Shown: positions 1 to 10,400 of the stretch, piece after piece
Numbering within the stretch: position 1 is the stretch's first letter
Layout of the letters: every line of letters begins with the position of its first letter
Translations under genes and position numbers: made by a program
The notes under the pieces: model-generated
Database searches by the model: none
What the model saw: only the letters and a program-made list of their open reading frames with translations
What the model was told of the DNA's origin: nothing
Origin: Paramecium sonneborni
Taxonomy: Eukaryota > Ciliophora > Oligohymenophorea > Peniculida > Parameciidae
Assembly (NCBI GenBank): GCA_905182985.1
Contig: CAJJDN010000056.1
Coordinates: 463,772 to 527,771 of the forward strand
Length of the DNA stretch: 64,000 nucleotides
Direction: 5' to 3'

Positions 1-312
1 TCCCTTTAAATATAAATGACCTACAGGACTTCCTCCATCTGGCAAGTAATAATTGTTTAACTTGTGTGTCAAATATAAATATAGAATTAAAGCTATTAGA
101 CTTAGTATCTTAAATCTACACACATCTAATAGTAAACTTAAAGCATAAAAGAAAATATTCAATCTAAATCCCTCATATTTGGATTTTAAGAGTAATACAA
201 TCATTTATGATGTGTAAGAAAGACTTTCATATTCTTCATAAAAAATTGAAAGAATAAGCAGAATTCCTAATAACCACGAAAATGGATAATATCTCTTTTT
301 TAGATTTAACAT
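1..312 (-). CDS. Partial multi-pass membrane protein (3' end beyond the window)
   Basis: The minus-strand frame opens at an ATG at 312-310 and stays open for 104 codons to the left edge, with TAA/TAG read as Gln. The visible N-terminus starts MLNLKKRYYPFSW and has at least three hydrophobic stretches: about residues 12-26, a short one near 40, and a long paired stretch at about 62-85. It then turns polar, with a PDGG motif near the window edge. No family is recognised. The start is supported because it is the first ATG after a TGA-rich gap and faces the divergent gene at 350 across only 37 bp. A membrane location is inferred from hydrophobicity alone. Confidence 0.55.
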
Positions 313-349
313 TAACGATAAATAAATAAATTAAAAATTTGAATTCATC
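313..349. promoter_or_regulatory. 37-bp divergent intergenic region
   Basis: Only 37 AT-rich bases separate two divergent start codons (minus at 312, plus at 350). Any promoter elements and both 5' UTRs must lie here or inside the flanking coding DNA. Such compact spacing is usual for Paramecium somatic chromosomes. No specific factor-binding motif is recognised. Confidence 0.45.
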
Positions 350-1150
350 ATGAATCAAAGTCATTCCCCTGTTCTACGTCCACTTTCAAATATATCCAAT
401 AGAAAACTTACATCAACTAATCTCTAAACTAAGCAACATCAAAATTTCTCTAAATCTTTTACTTCTAATTCAGTCATATTTCCCTAATAATTTGAGTATG
501 CCAAATCAACAATTTAAGAAATCAAAACTATTTAAAACAATATTATTTCTCCAAAAAGCAGCATTACTTCATATAATTCTTCTAGCAGTCTTAGTTCAAC
601 TATTGATGATATTAGCAATAAAAAAGCATTTATGAAGAGATTAAATAATGAATAAAAAACCAAATTTTTACTCTTTAAAATACTTGTCATTTTAACTATA
701 ATTGCTGTTGCCCTTTTGCTCTACTAAATGTAAGCAAATCTTTTTCAATCTTCCAACACAAAATAATTCAAAGGGGAGCTTCTATAGATTAAGCAAAAAA
801 TGATAGCTGATAGCATTTCCAATTCTATTATTTAAACTGTTGTATTTAAATAAAAAAAACTCAATTTAAATAAGGAAAAGAATGATATAAAAGCATTTTA
901 TTAAGATGAATACTCCCCTAATTTATGGAAAATGGTTTTTAAATTATTTATTTATATTAGGTTTTAGAAAATGTAAATAGAGACATAAGGATAAGAGTTG
1001 AAAAATAGGATAATGAAGAGTTCTGGACTATTTGATTAATTAACTTTCATAAGATTTATAAATATATATCTAAATACAACAGTTTTTAATTAAAGTATTG
1101 AATTATATTATTTGAAAAATAAAAATACAAATAATGTTATCAGAACTTGA
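350..1150 (+). CDS. Hypothetical single-pass membrane protein, 266 aa
   Basis: This is an uninterrupted frame of 267 codons (TAA/TAG as Gln) ending in TGA at 1148-1150. The first ~100 residues are rich in Ser, Thr, Asn and Gln with little hydrophobicity, as in a disordered cytosolic tail. A basic stretch precedes one strong transmembrane segment at about residues 106-124 (FKILVILTIIAVALLLY). The remaining ~140 residues are Lys/Gln/Ile-rich and probably helical. No family is recognised. The last 17 bases overlap the start of the CFAP52 gene in another frame, so either the two genes overlap or the true 3' end lies slightly upstream through an unrecognised intron. The ATG at 350 is the first after the divergent promoter gap. 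Confidence 0.55.
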
Positions 1151-3289
1151 AATACAAGCAGTTATTGGATTTACAGGTATATTGATAATATTAATGTTTA
1201 GGTAGAATTACTTAAGGGTTGATTTTGCATCCAGACAATGAGGTATTATTTATGTAATGATTAAAAGCATATAATTTATCCATTGGGTTCAACTATTGTT
1301 GTTAGACATATAATCAGCAGAGCTTAAACATTTTTAAGGTAAGAATTCAACATAAATTTTGTTTAGAGGGCATGATAACTAGATTTCTGTGATAACAGTT
1401 TCTCGTTCAGGTGATTATGTTGCTTCTGGATAAAGGACTTATATGGGATTTTAAGCTGATATAATAATTTGGGATTTCAAGGAAAGAAGCATGATTCATA
1501 GATTGAAATTACATAAAGTGTTGATTCAATCGCTCAGTTTTTCCTACAATGAATTATACTTAGCCTCATTAGGAGGAATTGATGATAAAAATATGTTGAT
1601 AGTTTGGGACATTAAAGCAGGAAAAGCTTTATATGGAACTCCTAATAGGGATCCTGTCAATTAAGTCTAGTTTTATAACTAATCAGATGAAAAAATGATA
1701 GCAGTTTTAAATACTGGAGTTTAAATTTTAACAATAGATAAATTAAATAAAAAGGTATCAGTATAAGTGCATTATCAAGATTTAATCAGTGGATGTGAAT
1801 TTTGGCAATGTAAAACGTACATTCACTTGTGTTGCAATTGATAAAAATGATAAATACTGCTATTGTGGTACTAAAACAGGTGATGTGTTTGAAATTTAAA
1901 TGGATATGGCAATATACAAAAGATTAGCACCAGTTAAGAAATTATTCAGTCAAGGAGTAAATTGTTTAGGTTTATTACCAAATGGCGACATAATAGTTGG
2001 TGCTGGTGATGGAATGATAGCAAAAGTGTCTTACTAAACAATGTAAATAGTTGCTAGTAGTGAACTTTTGGGAGGAGTAACTTCAATAACATTCACAAAT
2101 GATTACACTCATTTTTTCACAGGAACAAGTCAAAGTAATATTTATTGGTTGGATACTGAGAAATTACTTCCAGAATTAAGAAATACTTGTCATTATGAAA
2201 GAATAAATGATGTTGCATTTCCTAATAATTATTCAGATGTATTCGCAACAAGTTCATTAAATGATATTAGAGTGTGGAATGCTAAAAATAGATAAGAATT
2301 ACTAAGAATTTAAGTTCCAAATTTAGAATGCTGGGCAGTTGCATTTATGAATGATGGTAAAAGTATAGTAAGTGGATGGAGTGATGGTAAAATCAGATCA
2401 TTCTTACCTCAATCAGGTAGATTAATGTATGTGATTAATGATGCTCATATTCATGGATGTACATCATTAACATGTACATCTGATTGCTAAAGAATAATTT
2501 CAGGTGGATCTGAAGGAGAAGTTAGAGTATGGGAAATAGGCAAATAAACATAAGTTATGAAATCTTCAATGAAAGAACATAGAGGAAGAGTTTGGTCTAT
2601 TCAAGTTAGAAGAAATAATGAATAAGCTGTAAGTGCTAGTGCAGATGGTTCTTGTATTATTTGGGATCTCAAATCATTCACTAGAGTTATGTGTCTTTTC
2701 GAAAGTACTTTATTTAAAATGGTTCTTTATCATCCTGAAGAAAGTTAATTGCTTACTACAGGAAGTGATAGAAAAGTAGCTATATAATTATTATTTATTG
2801 TTAGATTACTTACTGGGAAACCTTCGATGGTTAAGCTATCAGAATGTTAGATGGCTCAGAAGAAGGAGAGGTAAATGCTCTTGCTATTACAAAAGAAGGA
2901 GAGCATTTTGTATCAGGAGGAGAAGATAAAGAAGTCAAACTTTGGGGTTATGATGAAGGAATATGCTACTTTAAAGGATAAGGTCATTCTGGTACAATAA
3001 CAAGAGTACTATTTTTCTCATCTCTTAGATTACTATCAGTCCAGATCAAAAATCAATAATTTCTGTTGGAGCAGAAGGTGCCATTTTTATATGGAAAATG
3101 CCTGAATCTGTTATTAATGCAAAAGCCTAACTAGAATTACCTACTGTTTAAAGTGTTAAAAAATAGAGTGAACCTCAACAATAGTCACAATAATAGTAAA
3201 CTTAATAAGCTCCTAAAGATTCATAGTCCCAAAAATCTAATCCTGCTGCTAAATCAGTTAAATCTGGAACCAAGTCATCAAAGAAATGA
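1134..3289 (+). CDS. CFAP52: Cilia- and flagella-associated protein 52 (WD40 protein, FAP52/WDR16), 666 aa
   Basis: CFAP52/FAP52 is a double beta-propeller WD40 protein known as a microtubule inner protein inside the B-tubule of ciliary doublets. The match runs almost end to end. It includes the N-terminal LILHPDNE and YPLGSTIVV region, GDYVASGQ, VWNAKNR, the GRLMYVINDAHIHG block, DCQRIISGGSEGEVRVW, and CIIWDL near the C-terminus. Six introns must be removed: 1177-1201, 1243-1267, 1339-1366, 1755-1779, 2776-2804 and 3006-3028 (25, 25, 28, 25, 29 and 23 nt). The spliced length is then 2001 nt, exactly 667 codons. The animal protein is about 620 residues; the excess here is a Gln/Ser/Lys-rich tail after the last propeller blade. 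The introns at 1243 and 1755 end in AAG rather than TAG. The ATG at 1134 overlaps the upstream gene by 17 nt. Confidence 0.95.
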
Positions 3290-3335
3290 TTAGATTCAAT
3301 TATAAAATAAATAAAATTATTAATTACAATTCCAA

Positions 3336-5908
3336 TCAATTCAATTTCAGTTTTGTAAATCTACTTACTTAATCATTTAGTCTTTTCATATCTTTTTCAA
3401 GTTGTTATGCAACTATTTGCTTTCTTCCTTATCTTTATTATTAAGATGTGCTTATTGTTCTTGGTAATATATTTTATACTCTAGTTTTCTCTTAGGATTT
3501 AGGTCTCAACGTTGTTAGCTAAAATGCTGATGTACTACCTGTTCGATTCATTCTTGATAATAATTCAACATGCTTTTATTCTTTTTCCAAAAACAACTTA
3601 AAGTTTTTAGATTAAGCATCTATAAATTATCCTTCTAATCATTTAATATAAACTTTACATGATTGAATTCTTCTTAAAGATTAAGAAAATTTTGAATTTG
3701 ATCTAAAAAATTCTGTCATTTTATTTTTTTAAGGTTAATCATAAACTAATGTTGTTTTTGTTAAATTAGCTGTCTCAATCCTTGTTGTTTTTGTTGATGG
3801 TTTTGCTTCTATTTCTTTTTTAATTTAGTAATAGAATTCATCAATATCATCCTCATTTAAACTCTTTTCATTTTATTCAATTACAAATTTAAATTCATCT
3901 GCTAATAAAGATTTTTTCCTAATAATTTTGATAATATTACTCGAACCTCTCAATCGATTTCTTGCTTGCTACTTCTGATTATTTTGAGTCTGATTAATCT
4001 TTTAATTTTCTCATTGTAGGAGCATTATAAATACTAGTTAAATTAGATATTGGCAGGCTTGTTAAATCTCTAAAAGATCTTAAACTTCCATAATTACATA
4101 ATCTTTTAACTTCGACCTTAAGACTATTACAAATTGTTGAAATCTATTCATAAATACATTAAGTTTCACCAGCTATTTTATTCATACACATTTCAATCAA
4201 TATTTAAAAATTATTAGATAATTCTTCGTCAGTTAAACTTTCTAACTTTTCACAAAATTCTTAAAAAACTTATTAGTCACAGTAAATTAAGGTAAGATTA
4301 TTTCCTTTTAAAAGTTTTTTTAATTTAGGAAATTGATTTAAATCCAGCTCATTTTTTGACCTTAATAGACCCACAGTTAATACAGCATTTTAATAAACAT
4401 TAATTATTCGATTATCTAATTTTTCACTTATCTATTATATGTTTTATAATATTGAACATATTCTTCTTAAAAGAGACATTGCTCTAGTATTTAAAGTAAA
4501 AAACAAAGCCTCTAACTTAATCAATTTATCAGTTTATTTAATTATTTGTAACTCATTCTCATTACTTGTATTAGCTATTTTATGAGTCAAGATTTTCTAA
4601 TTAAAGTTTTCAGATGTTGGTTCTTAACATCTCACTAACTTTTCTCGAACATCATCTGTTAAATTTAACTATGATATACTATTAATTTACCTTATCATTA
4701 AGCATCTAAATTTCATGTAGATACTCATCTTTTTAATCTTATAAAACTTAATGTTAATCTGCTAATTATCTTTATATTTCAGACTATTCTTAATAGTGAT
4801 TTAAAATGAATTATTCCATTATATTGATGTCAACATCATTTTTAATTTTAGAAAGCAATTCTTTTGATTGCTAAAACTTTTGCATCAATTAAGGATATGT
4901 TAATTTCTTTTTTTCTTTTCTTTTTTTTTTTGGTGATGATATGCGTTGTTTAGATCTTGATTAAGATGCTGTTTGAACTTGAGTTTAAAAAAAATTATTG
5001 TTTGTTATCACTGAATCTTCTTATTCAGTATCAATTCTACCTGAAGATTCAGATTCACTACTAATTCCTTAAGTATTATCGTTCATAAATAATTATTCAA
5101 TCGAATTAGTACAAAATTCATATAGTTTTGTTAATGTTAAATAATTTTATATTGTTATTCTTTATTGATCACTCTTTTCCATTTTTTCAAATTATTATTT
5201 TATTAATACTTCAATTTAAGCTTTTTAATTTGCTATAGTTTATACTAAATTTTCAACTGCATCATTTTATTGTTCAAAGATGCTTTATTCTTATTTTAAA
5301 TTTTATTCAACTTTGAGACTTTGCTCATAAACAAAATCACGATATTATTATCTCTAAAACTTTAATCTAGCAATTTAAGATTAAAGTTCACAAATAGTTT
5401 TTTTAATTCTATTCTTTCTAATTTAATATGTATTCATACAGATTCAGTTTCAGATGTTTTACATTCAGTTTCAGCCTACTTTTATTATAGAGACAATTAA
5501 TTTGTATAATCTTGTAAAGGGTAAATTTGCTTTTTAATACAATTGATAGACTTTTTAAGTTCTACTTCACTTTAAATTAAGGATTTCTGAACTTCTAACT
5601 CTTTTGTTAATCTTTCTGTTTCATTTGAAGATTATGAAAATTAATACTAAAGTAATGCTATCATCATTTACATTTTATGAATAAGTAGATGCTTATGAAA
5701 AATCAGGTAGAGAGTATGAGGCTAGTTGCTTTTGCTTTTATTGATTTTTATTTTTTAACTCCTTTAATATAATTCCAAAATTATTTGGAGTCTCTTAGTC
5801 CTTCACATTACTTTATAGTAAATAATCTTAAAATTCCTCTTTTAAGTTGTTTTTTAAATCCCTAAAACTTGTTAGGCTCGTTTCTAACTGAGTCTATGTG
5901 TATTACAT
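3336..5908 (-). CDS. Coiled-coil protein, 817 aa, five short introns
   Basis: The gene is convergent with CFAP52, with 46 bp between the stops. Five introns restore one frame: 5647-5671 (25 nt), 5414-5439 (26), 4669-4690 (22), 3919-3940 (22) and 3635-3658 (24). Spliced length is 2454 nt, exactly 818 codons. The first ~400 residues are Glu/Lys/Gln-rich heptad-like sequence (for example ERLTKELEVQKSLIQSEVEL), predicted as long coiled coils. They are followed by a Ser-rich acidic patch and a basic KKKRKEKKK stretch that could act as a nuclear signal. The middle (about 450-650) is more globular, with Cys and Leu. The tail is basic and Gln-rich. No named family is recognised; a cytoskeletal or ciliary role would be only a guess. 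The 24-nt intron is a multiple of three and carries an in-frame TGA. Confidence 0.8.
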
Positions 5909-6456
5909 AAATTATAAAATTATTAAAATAACAAATAGTTAAACTAAAATTGCTTTCGCATCATGTTAAAAGAGTAAAATTTTTATAAATTTTAGAGATG
6001 TTTAGATTTTAATTCAAATTCTTATAAGAAGTTGCTCCTTCTCATCTAAAATAAAAACAAGTTTAAGTGGTATACCTTTGTTGATTTTAATTCAAATATC
6101 TGAAGTTCCTATAATTCCTAGGTTTTTAATAGAAACTTAAGGATGTTAGATGAAAAGGAATGATTTTGTAATCAAGGATATTTTACTAAAACCGACATTT
6201 CTGATAATACATAGACTGTAAATAATAATAATTTGCCTTGAAAAATTTATTGAATAACAATTTATAATCTTGAATTAAACGAATTCCTATGATATTGGTG
6301 GAAAGTATACAAAATTGAAAGATAAGAAAACATTTTATTTTAGTTGAACAAAAATAGGCAAGAATATTGTATTTAAAACTGTGCATAAAAACTTGAATAA
6401 AAGTGAAATAATTTTTATTTGAATTCAAATAAACTTAATATTTAATTTATATATTA
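5909..6456. other. Divergent intergenic region, no gene seen
   Basis: This 548-bp AT-rich interval lies between the starts of the coiled-coil gene (minus) and the FYV7-like gene (plus). Frames open in the standard code on the minus strand (around 6186-6428) have Ile/Phe/Tyr-rich composition typical of non-coding AT-rich DNA. The region probably holds both promoters, but no motif is identified. Confidence 0.4.
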
Positions 6457-6905
6457 ATGGATGTCAATGCAATTCTTTAAGAAAGAAAACGATTAAGTAA
6501 TTATTTCATAAAATTTAGGAATATAAAAGGAAAAAATTAGGGAATGTTAATTACAAAGGAAATTTAGATAAAAATAAAAATACTATAATTAAGAATTGAC
6601 TGAAAAGCTAGGAAATGACATTTTGGCAGAAAAAAAACAAAAATTTTATTAAAATGTATACAATAATTATTATTGTTAAGCTTTTTGCTTCAGACTAAAA
6701 TCCAAACAATGAAAAGGAAGAAACAAAGCTTTCTTAAAATAGTTAATAATAAAATTAAGAGATTAAATAAAAAATAAAATAAAACGAAAGAAAACAAATC
6801 AAAAAAGTCTTTACTTAAAAAAATGCAAAAGGATAACCAGTTTTAAAGAATTATTTGAATTTGATGATAAAAAAAATAGAGAAAGAAAAATATAATAAAA
6901 ATTGA
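6457..6905 (+). CDS. FYV7/TAP26 (CCDC59)-type rRNA-processing protein, 133 aa
   Basis: Two introns, 6497-6518 (22 nt) and 6656-6680 (25 nt, ends TTAAG), leave 402 nt, exactly 134 codons. The protein is small, highly basic and helical: an N-terminal QERKRLRIQKEKIRE region, a Gln/Lys-rich middle, and a C-terminal block FTQKNAKGQPVLKNYLNLMI followed by an acidic-basic helix. That block matches the signature of the FYV7/TAP26 family (T-x-K-G-Q-P-[VL]-[ML]-K-N-x-[ML]), whose yeast member FYV7 acts in 18S rRNA maturation in the nucleolus. The assignment rests on this motif plus length and charge. Both introns are needed to reach the motif, which supports the model. Confidence 0.75.
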
Positions 6906-7494
6906 TAGCAAATTAATTTTTATATCGTTATTATTATAAATTATTATCAAATTTAATTTTTAAGCCTATGAAAATGTGTATATACTCAATTAAATTAAAA
7001 TTAATGAATTCAATAATTTTATTTATTTAATTTTAGACAGATATATGAATTATTTTAAGAAATTTATAACTAATATTATTATTTTTAAGACTTATTTAAT
7101 CAATAAATTATTAATTTTTTATGAATAAATACAAGTTGTTTAATTAATATAAATGATATTAATCAACTAAAGTACATGTTATGAAGTTTCGTTTGATTAT
7201 TTTTCACACTCGTTTGTGATTAATTTACTTTTTTATAATTTGTTTAAACTATAATAAACAAGCTTAAGCATTAATAATATTGTAAGAGTAAAAAAAAATT
7301 AAAAGATAGTATTTACTATATTAATCCATCGTTTAATCATGAATTTGTAAAATACAAAGAAACTATTAAACAGAACATCAAAATTAATTTATCTGAATGT
7401 TTACTTTATTGATTATTCAGATTATGATATAGGTATGAATATAAAAATTTTGGAAGATAAATTAAATTAATTTTTTATGATGAATAACTAAAAT
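6906..7494. other. Intergenic region between convergent genes, no gene seen
   Basis: This 589-bp AT-rich interval lies downstream of the FYV7-like gene and downstream of the giant minus-strand gene. No frame with coding-like composition was found on either strand. It probably contains two 3' ends; no polyadenylation signal can be called with confidence in such AT-rich DNA. Confidence 0.4.
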
Positions 7495-10400
7495 TCATAA
7501 AAATATCTCATGATTTATTGGTTTTTCTTTTTTTTGCCTTTTGACTAATTGAGAAATTATCTTTTAAGTTTTTCGCCAAATTTGCTTTAGAAAAACTAAA
7601 GATAAGCTTATCATTAATATCCCCATATGAAAAAAACCAGCTTGCAAAATAGTTTGGTATGAATAGAGATTCTCTTTATAATATATATAAGTTGTTAAAC
7701 TAAATAAAGCTACAGCAGCTTCATTACTTATGTTGGTGAATTTATCTAATCTGTTGACTTATTAATATTTAAAAATGAAGATGCATTGCAGAATACTATT
7801 TATAGCAATTAAAAAAGTCTGAGTTATTGGATCATTTTAAAAAAAAACTAGTACAATATGAAATTGAAATGTTCTCACAATATCAGTAATTAAATATCTA
7901 TTTTAACGATAATAAACGTCATTTATCTCCTATTTAGGAATGCTTGAATTATATGACTTCAATAAAATGATTAAATATGAAGTTAAAATTGATAATCCAC
8001 ATATATATTAAAACTTGTATCTAGCATTTGATAGATCATTAAAATGAATTTGTAATAATATTTTAAAGAGTAGATCCCAAGCATTAAGGGAGAATAATGG
8101 GAGTATTTATATCAAAGTTAATTAATATCTAAATTTGAGGAATTTCTTAAATTATTTTCCAACATTTAAAATAAAGTGTAATAAATATTAAGTACTACTT
8201 TATGTATTTTACAAAATATAATTTGAGAGCATAGTTGAAAAAAAGTTTTAGTACAAAATATATAACTTTTTACTATTTAGCACAATTGTTAAAATAATTA
8301 CAAGCTGAAAGAATTAAGGAACTAAGTTTGAAATAAGATCACAATCTACATTATAAAATGCAAACTTTCCATCTATTTTAATTTGACTTTCTGGCTTTCT
8401 AGTAATAATTCCTAATAAGTAGTCTATTTGTAAATTATCTAAATAACTGGATAAAGATAACATTTCTGATGTTTAGAAATACATATATAAATTTTCTGGG
8501 TAATCAAGATTAATAAACTTAAGATAAGATTAGTACTAAAGAGTACTCAATGTTTCAATGAATAAAGAGGCTTCACCAAAAAGTAATGATATCACAGAAA
8601 TAGAAATAGCAGTGATCATAAATGCTTTATTGGTTGAACTAATAGTAATGGCTTACTATTTTATTTTTTCACTCATAATCTTAGGAAGATTGAGATGAAT
8701 AGCCTAGGAGGGTTTAAAAACAGTTTGATTATTGCTATTAATAACAGTCTTCATTAAAGAAACAGATAAAGTAGGTTTTTCTTAAATTTCAAGCTAAATA
8801 TCTATTTCAATAATGTATTGGACATATTGTAGATCTGAAGTGATACTTACAATAGATTAAAGCTATAAATTGTAAAATTAATCATCTAAATTTTCGATTA
8901 GGATCTCGAATATCTACAGTTAATCAATAATATGGGATCCATCTAATTGCACTTCTTAATCAAAACTAATTTCGACATATTATTTGGAAAAGGTCTAATT
9001 TAAGAATGTCAATTTCATTTATGGTCTTAAAGAATAAACACATTCATCATTTCTGCAAATCTGATCAAAATTAAGGGAATTAGATTATTATTTTTTTTCT
9101 GTTTCCAAATATTATATTTGCTGATATTCATTTAAAAAACATTTATTTTTATCTAATGTAAATCCTTCAATACATTAGATACAATTTCCTTGATCACAAG
9201 TATTACAAAATTGATCACACTAAAAGAAGCATTATGAACAGCCATCAAAATCTATTAAATTGCCATCATCGCACTCTTCATCACCATTTACAATAAAATC
9301 TCCACAACAGGAATTTTTCATAGGGATTGTTCCAAGAGGACATGCTTCAATAAGACAAATACCATTATCACATAATTCACAGAGTTTACTACATTAAAAT
9401 TTGCATTAATAACAGCCATCATATGGGGTATCATTAATATCATCACAATCTTCATCACCTGAAACAATACCATCTCCACAGAGACTTATACAGCTATTAG
9501 TAAAACTTTCATAATAATATCCAAATTAAGCTTCACAGGATTAAATTGGTTCACATTTGACTTTTGATTATACTAAAAGAAATGGTTCAAAACATAAAGT
9601 ACATTTACCAAATTAACAATCTAGACATTCTAATTCACACTAATATTAACATGAAGAACAACCATCATAATCTTGATCATTTCCATCATCACAAAGTTCA
9701 TTTAAAGATTATATATTATCTCCACATATTGATTAACAAGTATTACTTAAAACATCTAAATAAAATCCATATTAACATTATTAACATTATCCAAATACAC
9801 ATAGTTAACAAAAATTTGGACAAATTAATTTACAATTAAAACACTCACTTATCATCTTACCTCTTATGCAATCACATTCTTCTTCTAAAACAACAATATT
9901 ATCTCCACATTTTGGTAAACAAATAGAACCATAATAACCTTATTAGCATTCAATGCATTTATTAAGTAAGCAATTTTTGCAATGTTCAAAACATGTATTC
10001 ATAAGAAAATCAGAATATTAAAGAAAATTCATTAATGCTTCCCTTTATTCTAGACATTAATTTTCTTTAAATTATACACAATATGGTTCAATATTTTTAT
10101 TAGTAGTGTGAATAGGTTTGCATGTATGATATAAGATATCAAGTTCATAATTAGTTTGACATGATATACATATTCCATTTTAACAATCTTGGCAATAATC
10201 TGAGCATTAGAGACACTTATAACAGCCATCATTATTTGTTAAAATGATATAATCACATTGCTCTTCCCATATTGTAATACCATCATCACAATCTAATTAG
10301 CATGTAGATAAAATTAAGGAATAACCATCCATACAATTTAAGCATTTACCTTTGATGCAATCTTAACATGAATGTAAACAACTATATTAACAGAAATGAC

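Noticed and set aside
1798..1806. Apparent frameshift in CFAP52 near 1800
   Set aside because: A 25-nt intron at 1755-1779 restores the frame and the total spliced length becomes exactly 667 codons.
3639..3641. Apparent stop of the coiled-coil gene, with a separate 71-aa ORF at 3336-3551
   Set aside because: The TGA lies inside a 24-nt GTA...TAG intron in the same frame; removing all five introns gives one 818-codon gene ending at 3336.
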